53,405 bases of DNA, taken from assembly GCF_001808955.1 (NCBI RefSeq), contig NZ_KV795249.1, positions 23,669 to 77,073 on the forward strand, in the 5' to 3' direction. The DNA is from Rothia sp. HMSC078H08. Its GTDB lineage: Bacteria; Actinomycetota; Actinomycetes; Actinomycetales; Micrococcaceae. Both the position numbers and the translations under genes were made by a program. Below the pieces are notes generated by a model, which was given only the letters and a program-made list of their open reading frames with translations, was not told the DNA's origin and made no database searches. Positions within the stretch are counted from its first letter, which is position 1, and the number at the start of each line of letters is the position of its first letter. Below, one piece after another: positions 41,943 through 49,039 of the stretch.

Positions 41943-42587
41943 ATGTCTCAGAATCCTCGGGGTTCAGACCCCTACGACTACAACCCGGACTACAACCGTC
42001 TGAACGAGCAGTACAACCAGAACGGCCAGTACGGGCAGAACACTCAGTACGGTCAGTATGGCCAATACGGTCAGGGTTCTTACGGCCAGTACGGGCAGAG
42101 CTCCTACGATCAGTATTCTTATGACCAGTACGGTCAGAATTCGTACGGCCAAGACTCGTATGGTCAGAATCAGTACGACCCGTACGGTCAGCAGTACCAG
42201 CAGCCCGGCCAGTACGGTCAGCCCATGATGGTTCCTATTGGCATTGTTCAGAAGACCCCCGAGCAGCTTGCCGGTGAGAAGGCTGCTCAGACTTCCACGG
42301 TGCTGGGTATTATCAGCTTGGCGTGTATAGTGACTCTCAGCTGGTGGCTGTTTGGTCTGCCTTCCCTGATTCTGGGTGTTATCGGTATTTTCAAGGCGAA
42401 CGAGGCAGAACGTTTTGGCGCGGCTGCTTCGGCTGGGCGTATCTTGAACTGGATTAGCGTAGTCATTGGTGGCATGTTCCTGGTGCTTTTTGGTGGCGGT
42501 ATGCTGCTGGCGATTATGCTGGCTCTTTCTGATTCTGCCGCAAATTCTAGGCTCGTGGAGACTGCGCAGATGCTGGTACTTTTCTAA
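41943..42587 (+). CDS. DUF4190-like membrane protein with YGQ prion-like tail, array 2 member 3
   Basis: The 214-residue protein is a paralog of member 2, with an expanded N-terminal low-complexity domain: residues about 22-95 are almost only Tyr, Gly, Gln, Asn, Ser and Asp in repeats such as QYGQYGQ and SYGQDSYGQ. The membrane part (TSTVLGIISLACIVTLSWWL, then LPSLILGVIGIFKANEAERFG) follows the family. The composition is like eukaryotic FUS-type or yeast prion domains, so self-association of the cytoplasmic tail is a reasonable inference, not shown. ATG 41943 has GTGAGATG upstream. Confidence 0.85.
   Translation: MSQNPRGSDPYDYNPDYNRLNEQYNQNGQYGQNTQYGQYGQYGQGSYGQYGQSSYDQYSYDQYGQNSYGQDSYGQNQYDPYGQQYQQPGQYGQPMMVPIGIVQKTPEQLAGEKAAQTSTVLGIISLACIVTLSWWLFGLPSLILGVIGIFKANEAERFGAAASAGRILNWISVVIGGMFLVLFGGGMLLAIMLALSDSAANSRLVETAQMLVLF
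42003..42215 (+). repeat. YGQ-coding repeat tract
   Basis: Degenerate 9- to 15-bp units of CAGTACGGT type encode the Tyr-Gly-Gln repeats of array 2 member 3. Such a tract could change length by slippage. Confidence 0.75.
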
Positions 42588-42616
42588 ACACTTTCACCCT
42601 CATTGGAGGGTACGCA

Positions 42617-42651
42617 AAAGCCCCGTTCCTCAACGCAAGGATCGGGGCTTT
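42617..42651 (+). terminator. Terminator after array 2 member 3
   Basis: The stem AAAGCCCCG (42617-42625) with CGGGGCTTT (42643-42651) has an inner TCCT/AGGA. It shares its outer arms with the terminator at 41770. Confidence 0.88.
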
Positions 42652-42694
42652 GCTGTGTATATGCCGTATGTTTCGTGGAATGGTCCTGACATGC

Positions 42695-42723
42695 TTGTTC
42701 CCGTGCGGGGGAAGGTCTAGGGT
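42695..42723 (+). promoter_or_regulatory. Promoter of the array 2 members 4-6 operon
   Basis: TTGTTC (42695-42700), a 17-bp spacer and TAGGGT (42718-42723) followed by GAAGTTAACAC. It is the same architecture as the promoters of members 2 and 3. Confidence 0.6.
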
Positions 42724-42768
42724 GAAGTTAACACCCCCTCGTGTGGAATGTGAAAGGTCGTGGATGCG

Positions 42769-43242
42769 ATGTCGCAGCTACCCCAAAACAATGAAGCCTT
42801 CGGTAACGCCCCGGAATACGCCAAGCCCCACCGGGGGAGCGACAGCGTGCAGTCTGTTATGGACGACCAGCCGTTACCCGCGAGTGAGTTCTCTTCGAGC
42901 GTGTGGAAGATGGGCCCTGGTGAAAAAGCCGCAAACCTCTCCCTGATTTTCGGTGTCTTCGGTATGCTTATTCTCGCCCTAGCGTTTTGGTGGGTTTCCC
43001 ATGGCTTTGGTATCGGCATGCCAATAATCATTGCTGCGCCATTACTGAACCTCTTGGGTCTCTGGCAAGCACGAGTGGCAAGACAGCACGGTGAAGACGC
43101 CAATGTGGGTCTGCTTCTCAGTGGGATAGGAATGGTCATTGTCATCGCCATCGTCGGCTTCATCATAATGATTGGGTTTGCTCTGTACGGCTTCAATGAT
43201 GCAGGCCCGTCGACGAGCCTGAGCGCTCTCTCACTTCGATAG
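42769..43242 (+). CDS. DUF4190-like membrane protein, array 2 member 4
   Basis: The 157-residue protein starts MSQLPQNNEAF, as member 6 does. A 60-residue polar tail leads to membrane segments with AANLSLIFGVFGMLILALAF, a Gly/Met-rich second segment and a Gly/Val/Ile-rich last helix. I chose ATG 42769 because GAAAGG is about 11 nt upstream; the in-frame GTG 42760 is only two bases from it. It is the first gene of a three-gene operon driven from 42695. Function is unknown. Confidence 0.8.
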   Translation: MSQLPQNNEAFGNAPEYAKPHRGSDSVQSVMDDQPLPASEFSSSVWKMGPGEKAANLSLIFGVFGMLILALAFWWVSHGFGIGMPIIIAAPLLNLLGLWQARVARQHGEDANVGLLLSGIGMVIVIAIVGFIIMIGFALYGFNDAGPSTSLSALSLR

Positions 43243-43280
43243 ACACGTAACACCCGGTATTGAAAGGTTATGATGCAACG

Positions 43281-43661
43281 ATGCAGGATCCAATCCTAGG
43301 CCCGTATTCCGACCCAGCAGCTGGTCTGCGCTCGAAACCTCATCGCCACAAACAGGGTGCTGATATTGAAGAGCCCCCTATGATGCAGAGCGGTGGGAAA
43401 ACAGCGACTAATCTAGGGGAACGAGCCTCCCAACTTTCACTCACTTTCGGTGTGCTCAGCCTCATCAACATCATGGTGTCGGGTCCGTGGTTTTTCGGTA
43501 TCCCCACCATCATCTTAAGTGTCCTTGGTCTACATAAAGCTAAGGAAGCGGATAGTTACGGCGTAGTTTCTCTTGCGGGTCGAATCCTGAGCTGGATAGC
43601 TATCGCCAAGCTTGTCCTCGTGTACGTACTGATTGTGTGGGCGTGGTTCAACGGCGAATAG
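43281..43661 (+). CDS. DUF4190-like membrane protein, array 2 member 5
   Basis: The 126-residue protein begins MQDPILGPYSDP. It has a polar His/Lys-rich tail and then the family core: ASQLSLTFGVLSLINIMVSG, PWFFGIPTIILSVLGLHKAK and GVVSLAGRILSWIAIAK. GAAAGGTTATGATGCAACG before the ATG repeats the spacing seen for members 4 and 6. It lies 38 nt after member 4 and 67 nt before member 6, so all three are co-transcribed. The C-terminus ends right after the last helix. Confidence 0.8.
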   Translation: MQDPILGPYSDPAAGLRSKPHRHKQGADIEEPPMMQSGGKTATNLGERASQLSLTFGVLSLINIMVSGPWFFGIPTIILSVLGLHKAKEADSYGVVSLAGRILSWIAIAKLVLVYVLIVWAWFNGE

Positions 43662-43728
43662 GTTTTTGCGAAGCACCAGGCTGAGGTATTCAACTAACGC
43701 GTGTAGATCCTGAAAGGTTGTGGATGCG

Positions 43729-44172
43729 ATGTCGCAGTTACCCCAAAACAACGAAGCTTTCGATGACAACCCCGAGTACGCCAAGCTCTACCAGGCGAAC
43801 AACAGCGTGCAACCCAGTGCTGACGATACGGACGACTGGGAGCAACATGCGAGCGAGCAACCTCCCGCTGTGCAAGGAACACAAGACGGTAAAAGGGCTG
43901 CGAACTTCTCCCTGCTTTTCGGCTTCCTCAGCCCGCTGTCTTTCGTTCTAGGGTTTTGGTTGCTTGTCCAGGGTCTTGGAGAAAGTGGTCTGCAGGTAGC
44001 TCTCGCCGCGCCGGTGCTGAACATCCTGGGTATCTGGCAGGGGTGGGTAGCGCAGAGGCACGGTGTACCTGCCCTAGCGGGTCGTATTCTCAACTGGCTG
44101 GGGCTATGCTTTTTCATCGGTATCGCCGCCCTCTTCATGTATATTGCGAATGCCTTGTCACAAATCAACTGA
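43729..44172 (+). CDS. DUF4190-like membrane protein, array 2 member 6
   Basis: The 147-residue protein has an N-terminus (MSQLPQNNEAFDDNPEYAKL) nearly identical to member 4 in protein and DNA, which points to recent duplication. The membrane core is AANFSLLFGFLSPLSFVLGF, an Ala/Val-rich second segment, and PALAGRILNWLGLCFFIG. The start is ATG 43729 by analogy with member 4. It is the last gene of the array; the terminator at 44206 and tRNA-Ser(TGA) follow. Confidence 0.8.
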   Translation: MSQLPQNNEAFDDNPEYAKLYQANNSVQPSADDTDDWEQHASEQPPAVQGTQDGKRAANFSLLFGFLSPLSFVLGFWLLVQGLGESGLQVALAAPVLNILGIWQGWVAQRHGVPALAGRILNWLGLCFFIGIAALFMYIANALSQIN

Positions 44173-44205
44173 CGACGCCCTCCGGTAACTCAAAACGGCG
44201 TATGC

Positions 44206-44244
44206 AAAGAGCCCCGTTCCTCAATACGAGGAACGGGGCTCTTT
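44206..44244. terminator. Bidirectional terminator at the end of array 2
   Basis: A perfect 17-bp stem (44206-44222 with 44228-44244) has a five-base loop, with AAA and TTT at the ends. It serves member 6 and the minus-strand tRNA-Ser. Confidence 0.92.
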
Positions 44245-44275
44245 GCGCTCCACACGTGGAGCAGAAGCTAAAACG

Positions 44276-44363
44276 CGGATGGTAAGGGATTTGAACCCTT
44301 GAGACGGGGTCACCGCCTACTGGTTTTCAAGACCAGCTCCTTCGGCCGCTCGGACAACCATCC
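44276..44363 (-). tRNA. tRNA-Ser(TGA)
   Basis: An 88-nt class II tRNA on the minus strand: acceptor GGATGGT/ACCATCC, anticodon stem CTGGT/ACCAG with loop CTTGAAA (anticodon TGA), long variable arm, T-loop TTCAAAT. CCA is not encoded. It forms the right border of array 2. Confidence 0.96.
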
Positions 44364-44488
44364 ATACGCACCAGAGACCGGCATTTTATGGCAATACCGT
44401 GCCGCAGGGCACTACGAGATTATCTCATGCGATAAGCTTTCTGTAAATCGCGCACCAACGATGGTGCTTCCGGCAATGAGGAGGACTC

Positions 44489-45499
44489 ATGAGAGCAATT
44501 ATTGAGAACAGTCACGGCGGACCTGAGGCTCTGACAATCAGCGAAGTCCCCGCCCCCGTACCCCGATCCCACGAAGTTCTCGTCCGTGTTCACGCCGCCG
44601 GAATCAACCGCGCCGACGCCCTGCAGCGCCGCGGATTCTACCCGCCGCCCGCCGGCGCGAGCGCCATCTACGGCCTCGAAGTAGCCGGCGTCATTGAAGC
44701 GGTCGGTGAAGGCGCCTCCGTGGAGAACAGCGGCACCCCCGTCATGGCGCTCCTCGCTGGAGGCGGCTACGCCGACTACGTGACCGTACCGGTCGACCAC
44801 GTGCTGCCCGTACCCGAACAGCTGAGTTTTGCCGAAGCCGCCGGTATTCCCGAAGTCGCGGCAACCGTCTACTCGAACCTGGTTCTCACCTGTGGTATGA
44901 GCATGAACCCCGCCGAAAACCTCAAGGAAGACGGTGAACCCGCGGTGGTGCTCGTGCACGGTGGTACCGGCGGTATCGGTGTGCACGCTATTCAGCTGGC
45001 GCTCGCCGTAGGTACCCGCGTGTTTGCAACCGTGGGAACCGAGGAAAAAGCAGAATATGTGCGCTTACTAGGTGCGGAACCCATTATTTATACAGAACAT
45101 TCGTTCCGTGAAGTTCTGCTGGCTGAAACTGGCGGACGCGGCGCTGACTACATCCTCGACGTCGTGGGCGGAAAGTACCTGGACGACAATCTGCACACCC
45201 TCGCCGACGGCGGGCACCTGTGCATTATCGGTCTGATGGGCGGCGCCAAAGCAGAAGTGAACCTGGGGTATATGCTCTCCCGCCGCCTGTCGGTGCACGC
45301 TACGAGCCTGCGTACCCGTTCGGATCATCAGAAGGCTGAGATTCTGCGAGGTGTACGCGAACACGTGCTGCCGCTGATTGAATCCGGCAGGATTGGCGTG
45401 GGTCTGGACCGTATCTTCGACATGGAGGAGGCGGCTGCCGCCCACGAATACTTCGACTCCGGTCAGCATCGCGGCAAGATTGTGCTGCGCATGGTCTAG
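44489..45499 (+). CDS. NAD(P)H-quinone oxidoreductase, zinc-free MDR family
   Basis: The 336-residue medium-chain dehydrogenase/reductase has AGINRADALQRRGFYPPP near residue 37, the quinone-oxidoreductase signature. The dinucleotide fold has HGGTGGIG at 157-164. The catalytic zinc ligands of alcohol dehydrogenases are absent. It is most like the PIG3/QOR group that reduces quinones with NADPH; the physiological substrate is unknown. GAGGAGG lies 5-6 nt before ATG 44489. A Leu/Asn-rich insertion around residues 136-150 is unusual for the family. It is divergent from tRNA-Ser(TGA). Confidence 0.92.
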   Translation: MRAIIENSHGGPEALTISEVPAPVPRSHEVLVRVHAAGINRADALQRRGFYPPPAGASAIYGLEVAGVIEAVGEGASVENSGTPVMALLAGGGYADYVTVPVDHVLPVPEQLSFAEAAGIPEVAATVYSNLVLTCGMSMNPAENLKEDGEPAVVLVHGGTGGIGVHAIQLALAVGTRVFATVGTEEKAEYVRLLGAEPIIYTEHSFREVLLAETGGRGADYILDVVGGKYLDDNLHTLADGGHLCIIGLMGGAKAEVNLGYMLSRRLSVHATSLRTRSDHQKAEILRGVREHVLPLIESGRIGVGLDRIFDMEEAAAAHEYFDSGQHRGKIVLRMV

Positions 45500-45640
45500 A
45501 AATCGCTGCGCCCCTGCGGTGCTATTTTAGGCCGGTGCCATTTTAGACTGGCGCTGCGGGGAGCGTCGCGTGAGCGGCGTGAAGAAAATCTGGGTTTGAA
45601 ATAAACAGTTGACTGCTGACATCTCGTCACCAAAAGAGAT

Positions 45641-45654
45641 TTAGGGTAACCTAA
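45641..45654. promoter_or_regulatory. Iron-box-like inverted repeat
   Basis: TTAGGGTAACCTAA (TTAGG-GTAA-CCTAA) matches the right half of the DtxR/IdeR consensus well (13 of 19 over the full site, counted by eye). It lies about 95 bp before the 45748 gene. Confidence 0.4.
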
Positions 45655-45747
45655 GTATAGGGAGGTTTGCGGGTCGCCGCAGAGCCCATCGCCGGCAGCC
45701 TCCACCGACCAACCAACACGGCACACACACCACGCAGAGGAGGGCAC

Positions 45748-46287
45748 ATGGGACTTAAAAGCTACCTGCAATCGCGCCGCGACGACGCCGAGCTCGGCAA
45801 AGGCATCTGGCGCCGATCCCACGACCGGTTCATTCGCGGTATCGACCGCTTCCACCAGGTCCTCGAACGCCTAGCGGCAACCGACTCATCCGACTCCATG
45901 ATCGAGCTCATCGTGCCGGATGCAAACGCGCTCGCCGACCTCATCCCGCGCGTGCGTGCAGTCGCCATGGAAGCGCACCGCCTCGCCCCCAGCGACGGCG
46001 ATATTCCCGCCTCCCCGTTCGGCACCTACTCCGACCTGAACCGCGCCCTCTCCAAGGCAGGTAACGCCGTGGCACTCTGCGCCGAAGCGCTCGCCATGGC
46101 ACGCTGCTTCGGCAATTGTGCCACCGGATGCGACCGCCAGGTGAGCGTGCACCGCCGCGTGGAAACCGTCATCCAGCACATTGAAGACGCTGAGCGTCTG
46201 ATTCAGCGCGCCCAGAAGGAAGCCGCCGGCAAGCTGACCTTCGACGATGGAATCCCCGTGGGCCGCACCCAGCTGATTGAGGCATAA
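45748..46287 (+). CDS. Hypothetical helical protein
   Basis: Unknown function. The 179-residue soluble protein is all-helical: a basic start (MGLKSYLQSRRDDAELGKG), FIRGIDRFHQVLERLAATD, a central Ala-rich helix and MARCFGNCATGCDRQVSVHR, whose three Cys and one His could bind metal. No signal peptide is seen. AGAGGAGGG lies 5-6 nt before ATG 45748. An iron-box-like palindrome lies upstream, so iron-responsive expression is possible but untested. Confidence 0.75.
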   Translation: MGLKSYLQSRRDDAELGKGIWRRSHDRFIRGIDRFHQVLERLAATDSSDSMIELIVPDANALADLIPRVRAVAMEAHRLAPSDGDIPASPFGTYSDLNRALSKAGNAVALCAEALAMARCFGNCATGCDRQVSVHRRVETVIQHIEDAERLIQRAQKEAAGKLTFDDGIPVGRTQLIEA

Positions 46288-46505
46288 CACAGGGCCTAAA
46301 TTGCGGTCAACAGGCGGGTTAGTTTGATGTGCACCTCAACAGGCGATACGCTTAAAGAAGAGGTGTAGGACACTTCTTATGCGGTTCCGTCACAATGGAG
46401 GTGACGACACAATGCGATGGTACGCGCGGAAGAACCGCAGGCTTTTTCCTGCCCCTCTACGGCACAACCCAATGCATATACAATTCACGGAAGAAGTCAC
46501 ACACC

Positions 46506-47381
46506 ATGTTTGAATTCCACCGCAATGAGCGTGCGCGTCAGCTGCGCCCCAGCCTCTCACGCTCCTGGCTCCTCGTGCGCGCCAACTCCTCCGAAGAAGT
46601 CTTTGAAGAGGCCTTCGAATCCGAGGCCGACTCCATCATCATTGACCTCGAAGACGGCTGCCCCGCCGAAGAGAAGGACGCCGCCCGCGAACAGGTCGTC
46701 CGTATGCTCAACTCCGGCGTCGTCGCATGGGTGCGAATCAACGCCATCACCACCGAACACTGGTGGAAGGACGTCAAGGCCCTCAAGAACGTGAAGGGCC
46801 TGCGAGGCGTCATGCTCGCCACCGCAGAGCACGCCACCGACATTGACCGTACCGCAGCCGAGCTACCCCCCGGAACCCCCATCATCGCGCTGATTGAGTC
46901 CGCGCTCGGCGTGCACCACTCGGTGGATATTGCTCGCGCAATCGGCACTTTCCGCCTCGCATTCGGCGCAGGCGACTACCGCCGCGACACCGGCTCCTCC
47001 GCAACCCCCATGGCGCTCGCCTACGTGCGTTCGCAACTGGTCATCGCCTCCACCCTGGGTGGTCTGCCCGGCCCCATCGACGGCCCGACCCTCGGCGCAT
47101 ACGGCGCTGACCTCTCCAAGGCATGCGGCTACGCGAACGACCACGGCATGACCGGTAAGATCACCCTCGACATTCGCCAGGCTGAGACCATCAACGCGGC
47201 ATTCTCCCCGAGCGAGCTCGAAATCGAAGAAGCACACCAGATGCTCGACGTGCCCCTCGACGGCCCCCGCGACGGCTCCTACCTGCCGCGCTACCTGCGT
47301 GCAAAGAAGGTCAAGGAACTCGCCAAGGTCTACGGCCTGTGGGGCAAGACCGACAGCGACTTCCAGCGCGCATCCAAGTAA
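46506..47381 (+). CDS. HpcH/HpaI aldolase-citrate lyase (CitE-like) family protein
   Basis: The 291-residue TIM-barrel protein has WLLVRANS, the metal/substrate motif IIDLEDGCP (DLEDG at 47-51), ALIESALGVHH and LAFGAGDYRRD, in the order of CitE/CoA-ester lyases. These cleave malyl- or citramalyl-CoA-type esters with Mg2+. No other citrate lyase subunits are nearby, so it is a stand-alone CitE-like lyase of unknown substrate. I chose ATG 46506: GGAAGAAG is about 10 nt upstream and TACAAT at 46479-46484 gives a promoter. A long in-frame extension to 46395 has no family similarity. Confidence 0.9.
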   Translation: MFEFHRNERARQLRPSLSRSWLLVRANSSEEVFEEAFESEADSIIIDLEDGCPAEEKDAAREQVVRMLNSGVVAWVRINAITTEHWWKDVKALKNVKGLRGVMLATAEHATDIDRTAAELPPGTPIIALIESALGVHHSVDIARAIGTFRLAFGAGDYRRDTGSSATPMALAYVRSQLVIASTLGGLPGPIDGPTLGAYGADLSKACGYANDHGMTGKITLDIRQAETINAAFSPSELEIEEAHQMLDVPLDGPRDGSYLPRYLRAKKVKELAKVYGLWGKTDSDFQRASK

Positions 47382-47406
47382 GGCGCTGGTCTAAAGTACA
47401 CACGTA

Positions 47407-47455
47407 AAAAGCCGCGCATCCGACCCCCGAGCGGGGAACCGGATGCGCGGCTTTT
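47407..47455. terminator. Bidirectional terminator
   Basis: A perfect 16-bp stem (47407-47422 with 47440-47455), A-run and T-run at the ends, lies between convergent genes. Confidence 0.93.
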
Positions 47456-47507
47456 GTCTGCCTGAAACCTCACGAGGCTACAGCCTGGCGGGCTGCTGGT
47501 CGGCGGT

Positions 47508-47774
47508 CTAGTTGCGGGGCGATTTGCCGCCCGTCAGCGCATGAGCGCACACGTACGAAGTCACCAAGGAAATCACAATCGGCACCAGGAACGAGGTGTC
47601 ATCCTCATACACGGAACGGTAGAAGAACCACACCGCCAGGGAAACCACCAGCGCCAGCACGTACACCAGAGCAAAACGCATCGTGGGGCTCATCGGGCGT
47701 GCAGAGCCCGCAGCGGCGCGACCTGCCTGCGCACGGCCACTCTGGCGCTTAGCGGATGCGGATCGAGAAGACAT
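47508..47774 (-). CDS. Small two-helix membrane protein, unknown function
   Basis: The 88-residue protein has a 30-residue Ser/Arg/Ala-rich basic N-terminus and two membrane helices (about 33-52 and 62-80) joined by a short acidic loop (SVYEDDTS). AGGAGA lies 6 nt before ATG 47774. It is a single gene between the CitE-like gene and tRNA-Thr. I do not recognise a family. Confidence 0.75.
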   Translation of the reverse strand: MSSRSASAKRQSGRAQAGRAAAGSARPMSPTMRFALVYVLALVVSLAVWFFYRSVYEDDTSFLVPIVISLVTSYVCAHALTGGKSPRN

Positions 47775-47882
47775 GAGAATCTCCTAAAGTTCGACGGTGA
47801 CATCTTCGAGAAAACGACAACTCTCAGATGCTAAAAACCGCCGCAACACACCGGAAACCGGCACGCGTTACGGCGGATGTGG

Positions 47883-47954
47883 AGCCCCCAGTGGGATTCG
47901 AACCCACGACCTTTTCTTTACGAGGGAAATGCTCTACCCCTGAGCTATAGAGGC
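47883..47954 (-). tRNA. tRNA-Thr(CGT)
   Basis: A 72-nt tRNA on the minus strand: acceptor GCCTCTA/TGGGGGC (wobble pairs), D-arm GCTCAGGGGTAGAGC, anticodon loop CTCGTAA (anticodon CGT), T-loop TTCGAAT. CCA is encoded at 47880-47882. One oddity is a C-A mismatch at the last anticodon-stem pair (31-39). Confidence 0.93.
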
Positions 47955-48274
47955 GCATATGCTGCCGTTCTCAACTGCCCGAAAGCAACCGGTGAACAGT
48001 GCATACCCCGCAATAGTACCAAAAAGGCGGGGGAGAGGCTAATTACTTTCAACACCGGCCCCGCAGCTGGGAGCAGGCGACAGGGCGGCTATGGTGTGCA
48101 CTGCATTCACCCCGCAAACCCGCCCGAAGATAGGGAAAGTTCAGGGCAGAGGCATACAATAAACCCTATACCCACGGCGGCTGACAGCACCTCAGAGTGC
48201 ACATCAACCACAGATTAATCAACCACAGATGTAGCAAACAGGCCAGCCCGCCACCCGTAGAGAGAGGAACCACC
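47955..48274. other. Upstream region of the DsbA-like gene
   Basis: No gene is seen in 320 bp. TACAAT at 48155-48160 is the best -10 candidate, giving a leader of about 108 nt that contains a 13-bp direct repeat at 48203-48230. Confidence 0.45.
48203..48230 (+). repeat. 13-bp direct repeat in the leader of the DsbA-like gene
   Basis: ATCAACCACAGAT occurs at 48203-48215 and again at 48218-48230, a 15-bp period, about 45 bp before the start codon. Confidence 0.7.
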
Positions 48275-49039
48275 ATGACTTCACCCCTCAACCGCCGCAC
48301 CCTGCTACTGGGCGTAGTGCCCGCCGCCGCCCTGGGGCTGAGCGCATGCGGTTCCAGCTCCTCCCAGCCTTCCGCATCGGCGTCTGCGAGCGGTTCGGCG
48401 AGCGCATCTGCAAGCACCGCCGCTACCTCGGCAAGTGCATCCGCGAGCGCTTCGGCATCCGCTGACCCTTCGGGTACTGCTTCGGCAACCGCCGATGACG
48501 GCTACGTCGGCTACCGCCTCAACCGCGAAGTACCCGGTGCAGGCACCGCAACCCTGTACACCGACTACCAGTGCCCCTACTGCGCCAAGGCAGAACCCAA
48601 GTTCGAAGAAGCCGCCAAGAAGCTTGACGGCATCATGAACGTGACTGTGCGCCACATGCCGCTGAACATGCACGCCAACGCCGTACCCGCCGCGCTCGCC
48701 GTAGAAGCCGCAACAGCTCAGGGTAAGCACGTCGAAATGGCGAACAAGCTCTTCAACACCCAGAACGACTGGAAGAACATCAAAGAACGCGATAAGCTGC
48801 GCACCCTCTTCAATGACTACGCCAAGGAACTGGGCCTGAACGTCGAAGAATTCGACAAGGTCCTACTCGCCTCCGACACCGTCAAGCCCATCCAGCGCGA
48901 CTACGAGCACGCCGTCAAGATTGGTGTGAAGGGCACCCCCACCTTCGCCGTGAACGACAAGGTCGTTGAGGGCCTGGATTCGTCCTCCTCGGTGGATGAC
49001 CTGGTCAGCACCTTCAAGCGTGAAGCTGGCGTGAAGTAG
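48275..49039 (+). CDS. DsbA-like thiol oxidoreductase, Tat/lipobox signal
   Basis: The 254-residue exported protein has a twin-arginine start (NRRTLLLG) and a lipobox LSAC with Cys25, suggesting a Tat-exported lipoprotein. Residues 27-73 are an almost pure Ser/Ala linker. The thioredoxin-fold domain follows with the redox motif CPYC at 100-103 and the cis-proline loop GTPTF near the end, as in DsbA/DsbG-like proteins that form disulfides in exported proteins. GAGAGAGGAAC precedes ATG 48275. Its TAG overlaps the next GTG by one base. Confidence 0.92.
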   Translation: MTSPLNRRTLLLGVVPAAALGLSACGSSSSQPSASASASGSASASASTAATSASASASASASADPSGTASATADDGYVGYRLNREVPGAGTATLYTDYQCPYCAKAEPKFEEAAKKLDGIMNVTVRHMPLNMHANAVPAALAVEAATAQGKHVEMANKLFNTQNDWKNIKERDKLRTLFNDYAKELGLNVEEFDKVLLASDTVKPIQRDYEHAVKIGVKGTPTFAVNDKVVEGLDSSSSVDDLVSTFKREAGVK

